Shown here one piece after another: positions 1 through 11,600 of a stretch of DNA of 64,000 nucleotides. A program made the translations under genes and the position numbers. Origin of the DNA: Aporrectodea caliginosa. Its lineage: Eukaryota > Annelida > Clitellata > Crassiclitellata > Lumbricidae. Under the pieces are notes generated by a model, which was given only the letters and a program-made list of their open reading frames with translations, did not search any database and had not been told where the DNA came from. Each line of letters starts with the position of its first letter. Positions within the stretch are counted from its first letter, which is position 1. The stretch lies in the NCBI GenBank assembly GCA_020284085.1, contig JACEVL010000799.1, forward strand, positions 906,001-970,000. The letters are read 5' to 3'.

Positions 1-91
1 GATATTTCTTCGTCACCAAAGTCAAAAGACGCTGTTCGTTTGTTATCCATGATTTGTCCATTTGGTCGTCTAAGAGTTCAGTCAGTTGTCA

Positions 92-393
92 CCTGATTTC
101 AACGGTCAAAATCCAGAAGTGTTTGATTCATTCTTTGCAAACTCTAACATCTCTAGTTGTTCTCTTCTTCTCTAGTTCTATCTCAACAACGGTTGCATCA
201 TAGTTCTCTCGCAGATCAAAATTTCCTATATTCCGAGATAGTAAGTTTCTCATGTAAGCAAGTAAATGCTATTCACACGCTTTTCTCTCTGCAGTGGTTT
301 GTGAAGGAATTAACATCCTCAGCAAAACTGTCTGATACCAATTCTGCTATGAAAGATGATTTATCCTGTAAAGAAAACCACAAAATACTTCAG
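92..393 (+). CDS. Possible partial gene at left edge (two candidate exons, uncertain)
   Basis: Two stretches look exon-like. Bases 176-240 and 295-393 are open in one frame and are separated by a 54-bp candidate intron (241-294). That intron has a consensus GTAAGT donor and a pyrimidine-rich tract ending in GCAG. Just upstream, 92-156 reads in a different frame as PDFNGQNPEVFDSFF, which also has coding-like composition but is not in phase with the next piece; the CTTCTTCTC tract at 160-173 could hide an indel. The following donor at 394 (GTCTGA) is weak. I do not recognise the protein. It could be the 3' part of a gene that starts left of the window, a decayed gene, or chance. Confidence 0.22.
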
Positions 394-2281
394 GTCTGAT
401 TAAGTTTGCTAGCAAACGACCTCTTAATAAAATAACCTCTTAATAAAATCCTTCTCCACAGAATACTAATCAAAGTTTACTCAATACATAGGCCTATACT
501 ACACAACTAAAACCCTTGCAATGTAATGCAGAAAGAGCGACGGCGTCCACCAGTGTTAGAGGTTGTGTGTATGACTGCATGGGTCTGAAACTGATTGATT
601 AGCCAGGCTTAAAAGTGGGACAACTGTTTGACCTTTGTTGCCCTGAACCAATTACCAAAGAATGGCACAGGGCTTAGTTAATAACAGTCTCAGATTTAAT
701 GACGGAATTCCGGCAGCCTGTTCACGCTTGCAGGAGAACAGAGGAGAGTTTATTAACAAGCTGGTTTTAAGCAAGAACATGTCCTCCTCCTCCCTCCATC
801 CCATGAGGCCACGGGACCTAACTAACTATGGAATGAAATGAAATGAAACTTAATCCTATATCAGAGGACCCGAAGGCTCCAAGTGTGCCGTACATGAAGG
901 CAAAGGTCCACAGATTTATGCTCTAATCGGTCTACCATAGTCAGATACAATCAGGTGCAGAAATATAAAACCAAAAATCCAGCGGAACAAATTGCAACAA
1001 CCATTAATTACATCATAAGCCCAGTCAACCTGCCTCCCCCTCCCACCCACCCATCGCAGACCCAACGGACCACCCATCCACCCCATGCAGTTCTAATTCA
1101 AAGTAAAACACGTCACCTGGCCCCTAGAAACAACACTAGAATCAAAAGATAAGAAAGGTTTTATTGCTCTAACAAATTCATGTATATGTTAGAAAATAAA
1201 ACGATCACAGGAAATATGAATTTCTGTATTAAGCTTAAAGTTCTCAATTATGAACTCGATCTGATTTGAGTGTACTGTCTGAAGTTGACAAGAGCTACCG
1301 TGAATGTTATTGTAGAAATCATTATGTAGGCCTATACTCTAGCAAGAAGCATACAATATTTAAAATCCGTCCTCAACCAGGATTGTCTCTTGCTCAGCTT
1401 TGCTGGTTGTGCCGCCAAAAACAAGAACGAGTAATTTATATTGGACAACCTCTCGATTTCATAAAAAGTTCTCAGTTCTCACTCACAATAATAAATGCAT
1501 GAGTGAAGGAGTGAAGTGGCAAACTGTGCTCACAACACGGAGCACAATACAGATATCAAGAAACACGTAGGCCTAAGTAGTTTACAAGTAACAAAAGATG
1601 TCAAGATAGCGACATGAAAGTACATAGTGTTAGAAAAACAATTAGCAGGAAGGTCAATTACTGTTTCCATGGAGACTGATTGGAAACAAGACTGAGCAAC
1701 ATCAGTCACAAAAGAAACAACATCTGTTCAGTGGAAATAACTGCATCATCCGTGGAAGGAATGTTACATAAGTCATGGCCTCAACAGGGAAAGACGAGCA
1801 CTTCAACAACCGGAGTAACTGCGTCTTATCATAATCAGAGACTGATGGAAGAGAGTAGAGTTTCCAAGGCAGCCAATCTGTAGGGACTGACGTCCCTGCT
1901 TAAGCAATGGACCTGATTAAGACTGTTGAGAGGCCAGGCAGTTAAGAGCCACAAAGGGCCACAGAAGTGCTCATCAAAACATTCAACAAAACTAGTCAAG
2001 CAATCATTAATTTCTTAACGGCTGGCCTGATGACATAATTATTGCCAAAGTTGTCCAAAATTTACCATTGAAAACAGGTGGTTTACCCAGTATGTTAACG
2101 GTCCATTTATTGTGCTCCATAAGCGGCTATGACTGTCCTCAAACTCAGAACGGATTTTCTCAGCTGAGATATCTCGAAGGGTCTATTTATTCCAAATTTC
2201 GGAGTTACAGATGAAAGGTTTAGATAACATACTCATTAATATGCCCAATTTCCCATCCGGAAACACTGCAAAAAGCATGGT
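394..2281. other. Non-coding, no gene recognised
   Basis: Only short open frames without family resemblance are present. A short AAATG run near 829-848 looks like the microsatellite tail of a minus-strand retroelement end. Three exact TAGGCCTA palindromes lie here (489, 1327, 1568); see findings. Confidence 0.5.
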
Positions 2282-2311
2282 CGTCATGAGATAGTAGTAG
2301 TAGTAGCAGTA

Positions 2312-3654
2312 GGGGAAAGTGGTCTAAAACGGGCCCCTTAAGGGAAAATTTATATTTCTAAAAATATCTTGAAGATAATTTTAATGTAATATATTAAATG
2401 TGCAGTACATTTATGATATTATAACTGAATACATGAATCTGATTAACAAGATGCAACAAGTGAAATTTTAACTTTGGAAAAATTATGCCATGGGCCCGTC
2501 TCACCCTATAGGTATAGACAAAATGGGCCCTGGGGCCCATTTTAACCACGTAACTTAATTTACCTTTATTACAGCATTGGGTAACTGACATCCAGGAGAT
2601 AATTTTTGCTAGACTTAGAACTTAGACTCTTGCCTGAATAAAATCAAAACTTCAAAGATACGTAGCTATAATTCAAAAGAAACTTTAGTCAACAGCATCG
2701 TACAAAAACAACGTTCTGTTCGGCACACTCTTGCGATACCAAATACGCCAGGTCTGGCGCATGCAATCCATTGACAGTATATTCCTGTATGCCAAATTCC
2801 GGACAAATAACACAGACAGATTTTAAAATTGCTTCTCTTGACCTCATCAGACGAGTTGTAGGTTCTTTTCATGCTAATTGTGCATTTACTACTAGAAGTT
2901 GAGAGACCAACAGTTGCTTCTGTAGGCCTACCACTTGTTGAGGAGCAATATCTCTGGCAGTTGATGTAGGCCTACTAGAGTTCCCTGTGTGACTGGTTCA
3001 GGAGGAACATCTCTGGGAGTCAATGTTCCAGCATTTGCTTAAGTTGCCTGTGCGACTGGTTCAGAAAGAATGTCCGTTGTCAATGATGCCGCTGAATAAG
3101 TCGCTTCTGGCATTCATGAAGAGAGATGTGAATGTTGAGACATAAAACCATTCCATGCCAGGTTCTTCCTTCTCACTGTTGAATCTCAAAACTGTCAACA
3201 AAACATATGTACTGCAGTTAAATTTGTAATAATTTTTCAACTTTAGAAACGCATGTCTAAAACGGGCACTCCGGGCCCGTTTTAGACACAACATAGGTCA
3301 ACACAACAGACGGCTATTTGTAAGCGAAGCAATAGAATATGTTAAATCGATTATAACCAACTTATTTACGAGTAGATAGTATTGCAAAAATAACTTACCT
3401 CCCGGGAAAATGTTGAACACAACACGTGCACTGACTAATTTAATGTCGACGAAAAAATTAAGAAAATCGCAAAAAATAAACTTTTTGCGTTTCCGCTAAC
3501 AGTTGGGTGATTTTCTCCAATCTAAACACTGATGAATATTCAACACACAAGCCTGGTACCCTGTGTCAGAGACAACGCTGACCAATCCGCTAGATGGCAG
3601 CGCTAAAGAGGGGGCCCGTTTGACCCGAGGGGCCCGTTTTAGACCAAGTTCCCC
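2312..3654. mobile_element. TIR DNA transposon, TA-flanked (Tc1/mariner/pogo-like), non-autonomous
   Basis: The left end begins GGGGAAAGTGGTCTAAAACG and the right end, reverse-complemented, begins GGGGAACTTGGTCTAAAACG, so the ends are about 20-bp inverted repeats with two differences. Each end is flanked by TA (2310-2311 and 3655-3656), as expected for Tc1/mariner/pogo insertions, inside an (AGT)n stretch. The GGGCCC motif continues inward at both ends. Internal copies of the GGGCCCGTTTTAGAC motif occur near 2490-2550 and 3253-3290, suggesting repeated subterminal modules. No transposase frame survives. Superfamily assignment rests on the TA duplication and is tentative. Confidence 0.65.
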
Positions 3655-4482
3655 TAGTAGTAGCAGTAGTAGTACAAATAATAATAATAATAATAACAAA
3701 TAAATAAATTTTCTGCATTCAGTAAATCTATCGGTTCAATGTGGTGGCATTCCTCAATACTTTTTCCTCACTGGAATAGTTTGGTGCCGTTCCAGACATT
3801 ATTTCACTCCTTTCACTCCTTTTAATTAAGTGTCTGAGGGATCCGATGTACCTCGGGCATTAAAAATAAAATAATAACAATAATAATAGCAACTATAATA
3901 ATAATCTTAGGGCTTCTATAGCACCACTCCATTCATGAATAGTCTGGTGCTTTGCACTTAGCTTCAGCCTTTTCAGAGTAGAGCTTAAATAGAAATTTGG
4001 AATTTACGATTCTGACCACTGTACTAATGGTCATGGCAATCAGCTGATGGTCGCTACTAAGCAACATTCCTGTGCAAACCAAATTTATCCAGGTTTAGTT
4101 GAGTCAAAAGCTGAGAAGGGAATCAGTCAGAAGACATGGAAACATTCTACGGAGGGAATAATTTCACAAAGAGACATGCTTTGTTTAGTTGACATTTGAT
4201 GGCCAAAGACATTTCGCAGACAGTTCTAGCGCCAGCAACAGACAAGGAACGCTTGCTAAGAGCTGTCCTTGTCTATCGAATAGTCAGGTCAGACTAAAGG
4301 ACAGTCAGAAGTAGAGACAACAAGTCTTGGTGCCAAAAAATGGTGAAGATAGTGAAGTTGGCTGAAGTGTAGAGTCTTGTGCATGATTAACCCAGTCTTG
4401 AAATTTATTTTCTTTCTAGGGAAAATGCAATAAGTTTAGAATTGGTGATATATGCTTAAGTTTTAGCTATAGCTCTGGCCAA

Positions 4483-4873
4483 CAGAGATGTAGTACTTGG
4501 TACTTAGTACTTGTACTCGAGTACAAATTGACTACAGTTTTTAAAGTACTTGTACTGGTAATAGTACTTGAGACCAAAGTACTTGTATTCATACTTAAGA
4601 CCTCAATACTTGGTAATTGTACTCGAGTACAAATAGACTACAGTTTTTAAGTACTTGTACTCGTAATAGTACTTGAGACCAAAGTACTTGTATTCATACT
4701 TAAGACCTAAATACTTGGAAAAACCGAGTTTTTACAGGCACTTGTTAAAGTAATAAAAATATCACCTCGATCTTGCAGTAGCAATGCGTACTTGTACTCA
4801 TACTTGGACCTAAGTACTTGTACTTGCGACGCAAGCACTTGTACTTGCAACCGAAGTACTTGAAACATCTCTG
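4483..4873. mobile_element. hAT MITE, Tol2-like, with AGTACTTGT subterminal repeats
   Basis: The ends are CAGAGATGTAGTACTTGG and, reverse-complemented, CAGAGATGTTTCAAGTACTT. The flanks are an exact 8-bp duplication CTGGCCAA at 4475-4482 and 4874-4881. An 8-bp duplication and a CAGAG start are hAT signatures, and Tol2-type hATs are known for subterminal AAGTA/AGTAC repeats. Here almost the whole 391 bp is built from AGTACTTGT/ACTCGAGTAC units, including a tandem duplication of a block of about 120 bp (4500-4615 against 4616-4720). There is no coding capacity, so it would depend on a transposase elsewhere. Confidence 0.85.
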
Positions 4874-4881
4874 CTGGCCAA

Positions 4882-7800
4882 TGTATTTTTGCACTTTTCA
4901 AATAGCTGTGATGTTAGCTTTTGAAGTGCCAACAAGAAGCGAGTTGCTGTAGTCAAGACGGCTGGAGACCATGCCATTAGCAAAACAAACCAGTGCCTAA
5001 ATTACCCCGAAATGTCAACTGCACAATCTTGCTACACCTGTCAAACTGTACTTGAACTGGTAAGTAAAATTGTACTTGATGCATTTATAGATTTATAAAG
5101 TGCCTCTCACAGTGAAGACCAATCAAAATGTCAGGTATCATAACAAAATCAAACGTCTGTTTCGGTGGCTGAGTAGGAAACCAAGTCTTAACTAAGACTG
5201 AGCAATATAAATATACGTATAAACTTACTAGCCGTCAATCATTCACTCGCTCAATCGGTCGCTAGCTCAACCGGTCAGTGGGTCAATCGATCGGTGGGTC
5301 AGCTGGGGGATTATGTGTCGATTATGATGTTTGCTATTGGGGGCGATAGCAACGTCATTATGTAGGACATCTGAAGCCAATGATAAGCCTACTGGCATAT
5401 TGTCGGATGATGCTTTAGATATCGATGGGTCATTTGGTCGTCAGTGGATGAACCGAAATGTCAATCATTCATTCAGTCATTCACATTAGCCGAATGTCGC
5501 ACACAGCTGTTTACACACGCAACTCATCCAAAACTGTAGGTAGTACAGTAGTCCGATAAAAGACCTCTTAGACTGTTGACTTGCATCTGAGATCATTGGC
5601 AGCCATAAAAAACGCAAAGTAAATGATCGTAAACATTTTCCAAACCAGATCTCCCTGCAGGCGGCGTTTTATCCTCCTACTCCTGCTTATAGTTACTGAT
5701 CCATCGTCCGTCGCTCTGTTCTTCCTTTGCTCTCCTCTCTCTCCACCGCAGACGACGACGCTGACTACTCGATCGATCGCTAGAGGCGTCGTTTTGTTCG
5801 CCGCTCTTAATAGCGTCTCAAGTCTTAGACTTCTGGCGAAGTGCGGCGGCGGCGGCAAAAGTCGACACTTAGCACTTTCTTCTTCTGCTTAAGTCGTCGA
5901 CCAACTAACTAGGCCTACTCCTCAGCGCTTGTCGATGCATCCACAGCAGCAGCAGCTGAAACTCTTCTCCTATCGAACACCAACTCATCAAGCGCCCCTC
6001 CGACTCTAACGGCAGAGGCGGCGGAGGCGGCTGCAGCCTATAGGCAAGGCAGGCCGATATATAGCTCCGGTGTCGACAATACCGTACAATAAATATATCT
6101 ATAAACATACGCGTGTGTGTATATATATATATATATAAAATATATATATATATATATATATATTTCTAATCAGAGTCTTAACAGGTTTTAATTAATGTTC
6201 GACCAGAGAATGACAATCCCATCTAGGCCTATGGACCGCGCTTTCTGTTATTATGCGCAGGTGATGGATGGAGTCGGGTTCAACAGTTAAAGCAGGGTTC
6301 GAACCCCGACACAGAAATCGACGACCTCGATACTAAACCAGACTGTGACTATAAGGCTGTGGACATAGATAAAGAATGTTTTTCCAAAAGTCAATTTGAT
6401 AGCCTACTATAGTTATAACCTATGACACTAGGTTGGACTTGCGGGATGATTATGGGTTCGATCCCCTTCATAAATCCATATAGGCCAACCCACATTCATA
6501 ATTAAATAATCTGTCCGGAATTTGCTTCATAGGCTACTGATTATTTTTGCTCTGAAATGCATGAACTTGTATATAGTTTAGTCAAAAACGAAACCCACTT
6601 CTTAGTTTAACATAGACCCAGCTGGGAGTCGTCCTGAATTATAAATCGTCTTGACTCAACCCAAGCACCCAGAGTCCCAAACCAACTGTACAGTCTATAC
6701 CTGCAATCCTGCATCTCTCCCGCAACGCGTAATGGGGAAAAAGTCTTGAGGCTAATGAAATATATTCGATCGCTATAGACAGGAGGACAATGCATTGGTA
6801 ATTGGAAGATGATGACGTATGGGAAGCGAATAGCGATCGCCAGTGGTTAAATGAAACGCATCCAAGGGTGGATATATTCCAATTCGGACTTGATTTGATA
6901 TAGCACCGGTGATTAAGGCCTGAAGTGGCCTCTGTGTGGCTATTGAATTGTTAGCCTTATGGTTTCGACATCATTTGACTGTGGAGTAGAAGAACTCTTA
7001 GTTCTACCTGGGATTATTATTACTTCAGTAATAATAATCCCAGGTTCTACAAGGTTAAATTTACTATTAAAATTAACTTTTTATACGTCATGTCACATAG
7101 CCTAGCCTATAATATTATGTCCTGTGGATATCAATATAGGCTTAAGATCTGCTAGATATCTGAACAATGTTTCTAGACTTAGATTTTTTCATGAATGACA
7201 TTTAGGGCCAAACACCATTTTAGTGGGTTAGCGCAGAGAACGTAAATTTCCTTAAACAAAATAAATAAAATAAAGTATATAATATTATTATGCTTACCAG
7301 CTATTGACTCGGGTTATCTGCGTGACTTAGGCTAGAACGCTCGTGACTGTCACTGTGTCTGTGCCCAACTAGCCTACTGCGTGACTCGGACTATTCGTTC
7401 ACTGCGCGTGATTCGGGCTATTAGTCTAACCTCTCACGTCTATTAGCCAATGGTTAAATTCAGCCGACCCCCCCCAACCCCGGATTTCATCTGACAAGCC
7501 TCAGCGCGCCTCCGCTTCGGCGCTTCTTGAGTCAGCCTATACACAGTACGCGCTGTATGCGGGGAAATGGTCTATATAGTCAGTCTAGGCCTACAGTGTC
7601 AATTCATCAAGTCTCATATGGGAATATGGGTTCCATATTGGACCCGTGTGAATTTGTGCCACTAGCAGCATTTAACTAGATATTCTCTGAGCAAGAAAAA
7701 TAAGGTGTCTGGTGCAACGTATTTTGGTGAGCTAAAATCTAGAAACAATTTCTGTTCTAACGGGGATTTGAGAGGACCTCTTAGTGCAGCGCGTTAACCA

Positions 7801-8640
7801 CTGGCTGGCTGACCAGCCTATCGCGTAACCTCTCACCTCTATTAAGCCTAAGCATGGGCTCTCGCAGGTTGGGCATGGGGAAAATTGCATTCCCTCTGAC
7901 TTTACAATCTAGCCTAAATATTGAAAATTGGGATATAGTTTAGCGGTTATAGGCTAATAGCGTAATGTACAGTTACACTGAGAGGTCATCCGGTTCGGTT
8001 TAAAATCCCCGTCAGAACATAAATTGTGTTTATATTAATTTTCTGCTTCACTTTTCCACTTTAGCCAACTCAGCGATAATGTCGGTAAGAAGATTAGACG
8101 GCGAGGAAGATACATGTCACCTTACGAATGTCAAGGCTGAAACAAAATGAAGTCGTTAACATGTGCATATACTGATAACGGTTGCCTCGAATTCCGAGCA
8201 AGGTTAAAGGACTGCCTGCCTTCAAAAGATGTGCAATTTTGCCCGGGTCACGACGCAGGTATCAAGTTCTAGATATTGTCAATATCCAGAGGGCCATGGC
8301 CAAACCAACGACCTCCAAACATACAGAAGCAACGTTTGCTGCAGAGTAGGTCATCATGGTCATGGCCAAGTAAACAAACGCGGTCATTTCTGAAAAATAT
8401 TAGCTGAAGAGGAAATTTTGAGGTGTGATATTCTTAAATGCTTGGTGTTAAAATAAACTGGCTTCAGGTTGCAAGCGCGAATGAGAGAGAAATCTTTTAC
8501 AATAATGCCAAGAAATGGAAATCTATTTAACTGAGGTTCGCAGTTTGGCTGTGTAAATACAGAATCGTATCATACCAAATGCGATTTGCTAGTTGCGGCC
8601 AATCCGTCGTTTCCAATCATTGAGTGCGTTGTACTTGTCG
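4882..8640. other. Non-coding upstream region of the EPS15 gene
   Basis: I see no supported gene. Contents noted: an AT dinucleotide tract (6121-6163), a perfect hairpin (7006-7045) and three TAGGCCTA palindromes (5910, 6224, 7586). Short GGTTCGAA/GGTTCGAT motifs near 6296 and 6457 resemble a tRNA B box but lack a convincing cloverleaf. The stretch at 5690-5900 is open on both strands but has no recognisable product. Confidence 0.45.
7006..7045. repeat. Perfect 19-bp hairpin with 2-nt loop
   Basis: Arms 7006-7024 and 7027-7045 are exact reverse complements around the dinucleotide TC. The arm reads ACCTGGGATTATTATTACT. The loop is too short for a microRNA precursor, so it more likely reflects a small palindromic repeat or a decayed foldback end. 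Confidence 0.75.
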
Positions 8641-8644
8641 TATT

Positions 8645-8659
8645 CAAAATGGCGACATT
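8645..8659 (+). promoter_or_regulatory. YY1-like element overlapping the EPS15 start codon
   Basis: The sequence CAAAATGGCGAC surrounds the initiation codon. It matches the AANATGGCG core bound by YY1, which often overlaps start codons in TATA-less animal promoters. It also supplies an adenine at -3 and G at +4, a good translation-start context. Binding is an inference from sequence only. Confidence 0.3.
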
Positions 8660-11600
8660 TCCGCCGATGTCGATTGTAAGATTTTGTTTATATTATTTTT
8701 CTGTTTTATTTCAAAGATTGTTCATTTGGTAAATTGCTGGTTTGGAAAGAGAGATCAGTGACCGGATATTAGTTTATTTAAGAGTTTCTGTTTTCGCGTT
8801 ATCTAAGTTTATTTGGATGCGAATGGTTATATTGGTTATAATTGGTTCTGGTCTTCAGGACTCAACTAAAAATCACCTTTTGCTGGACTCATTTCCCCCG
8901 TGGACTGTTTCCGCTTCGTATAGGGCTCTTCTTGGCTTTCGACCTGACTAGCCCTGGAATTTGGCTTGCTTAACGACTTTGATTAACAGCGACCATTGAC
9001 TAATGCCGTGAGCGGCGTTTCGCTGGCGCTATAGAAGTTCTTTGATCAGATTAGATTAGATTAGATTAGATATGTTTTTGATCCGCAGGCAGAGATAATT
9101 GCACTTGAAATTGTAACACAAGAGTAAGATTAGACGGGAACAGGACATTTTGCATGGTGGTCTGTAAAAGCATGATATCCAAAGATATATTGTGAGGTTT
9201 GGTGCCATTGACAATTATCTACATATAATGTCCTCTCCGGCTAATTAATGTAATAAATGGTTATTGTGCATTTTAAAACCTTGCTAGATTGTAAGTGTAG
9301 AGAAGATATGACTTTGTCTGAGACTAATTCAATCGATAGACAAGAAAAAAGTGTTGTATTAAACATAGCGTAATATGTAGGGCACAATGGACAGATGTAG
9401 ATGCTGCTCATTAGGTGCAGTCAGAATGATGCAGGTAAACACAGCGGCATGAAGCATTTCCGTTTTTGTAGAAACATTTCTTTGTCTGTATCAGTTTCCA
9501 TTTTCCGTCTATTCATAATGCCTTCTATTGAAAAAGGTAATGAGAGAAGTTGATGTAGATGTTCATGAGTTTACTGGAGTGAGATCATTAAATATCTAAC
9601 ATATATGAAATACATTTTATACTAATACAGACATAAAACTTAAATTCTAGAATCAGAAATCCCTAAACAAAAAAGTTATAAATCAGAAACATGAGGTTTT
9701 GAACAACTTCATCAACAGCAATAGGTAAGAATGGACTGCAGTAATGGGTATTGTGCCACTTAATTTTACTTGGGAGGTTCATGGCCAGTCTGCTCTCTCT
9801 CTTTCTCTTTATGTCTCTCTGTCTGTTGGTGTTTATCTCCTGCACTTCTCACTTATTAGTGCGGTGTTAGTGTACTCATCAAAAGTCACTTAGCCAGTGT
9901 TTAGGTCGTGTCAAAATCTTGAAGCAAAAATTCTGATTAGGAATTTGAGCCTGTGACTTTACACTGACCAGATCTGTATCATCTTATAACCTCAGAAGCA
10001 CTAAAGGTGGAAAAAGTGGTCGGCCAGATCTGTCTTTATCTGTCAGGGAAAGACAGAGACAGACAGAGACAGACAGACAGAAAGAGAGTGGGCCAACAGC
10101 CTTCATAGCAAAATGAAGTGGCAGATACTTCAGCCCCATTTTTTATGAGGCATACTAAGTTTTAATGATAGTCACAAATGTCGAGGGAGCCAACTGGAAA
10201 TTCATAACGTATTTAAAAACTGTACTAGAGACATTCCTTTCCTTGTTTAGTTGTGAATGCACCTTTGTCTTTGGCCTGATGGACAAAATAGGTTTAGATA
10301 ATGAAAGAGCCAAGAAAAAAAAGTTGGCAGAGATATCGGGGTGACCATTACAATATTGAATGTTTCATGGGATGTCAGTAAGGCACTTGTTTTCTTTTGT
10401 AGGGTGCCTACACCTAGTATCGATGAATCTTGAGGTCCTAGACACCATCCCTACGAAACCATGACCCAATTAAAAATGTTAAATAGACCAGAGACTCATT
10501 CTAGCAGGCTTTGTTATAATGCTAATTCTGTTATGTTGCAGTCGAGACTGGCTTTCAAATTTAATTCTGCTTAATGAATTACCTCTGTCTATTTTCTTCT
10601 GATTTAGGTTGTTGGACCACATATGTTTGCTTATGAAGCTCTTTTTAAAAAGGTAGGTTATTTATATCATAGACTCTTGGAAGGCTTGTAAATATCATAG
10701 AATGGCTGAATCTATCCTGGTTGTTGGTGAAATGTTTGTAAATTTAAGGGACTGTCTTGGCTATTTGCATGGATTTAGTGTCTTCGGTGGCTTTAAAACT
10801 GGGCTTACACATTACTATTTCTTGACAGTTTAAAGTTTTTTGGTCTTGACTCTTGAGAAATATTTAGTTTGTAATATATTTTGATAATTGTCGTCCTATA
10901 AATTCTAGGCTGATGTTCGAGGGAAAGGTTCTGTGGGTGCAGCTCAGGCCGTGCATTTTCTTAAGCAGTCTGGCCTCAAGGAATCAGTTCTAAAGCAGGT
11001 AAAGATCATTTATAATTGTATTGAACATACTTGCTTCCCATGGTTAGTTCCTTTTTAGTGATGTTACTGAAACTTGATGAGGCTCCATTTCTGTATTACA
11101 ATGGTACATGTTGCCCATTGGTCCAATGTGTAACAATGTATCAATCAATCAATCCTTTTATTGTTTCCATAGAATAGTTTACAAGTAGTGATCCAGAATA
11201 AACATAATCAACAATCATAAGTTTGGAAATTAAAACAGACAGATCACATGATTATCTAATTAACATTTGAGGGAAACAATCGGGTTCCCAGAAGGGACTG
11301 AAGTCCCGCTAAGTTAGGGATACCCGTGTACCATGTTAGCAGAGGGATGACAGTTGAGTATAATTTACACAAATAGCATTGTCAAAAAAAATTTAGAATA
11401 ACTGGCTTAACTAACAACACTTAACTAGGTCACTTAACTAATTGTGGTATAACAATGAATAATCATATTTAGATAATGCATTGACTATTGTCAAGGAGGT
11501 AGGCTCTGACCTCTTTTTTAAATAGGGCAAGATTCGGAAGAGTGCGCAGTGACTTCGGTAGGTTATTCCAGGCAGAAGGACCAGCACATCTTAAGGTAAA

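Noticed and set aside
6290..6320. tRNA-like GGTTCGAACCCC motif
   Set aside because: No A box or cloverleaf in the 80 bases around it; the second motif at 6457 also stands alone.
7006..7045. MicroRNA precursor at the perfect hairpin (and at 50.56 kb)
   Set aside because: Loops of 2-3 nt and fully perfect stems do not fit canonical pre-miRNA structure.
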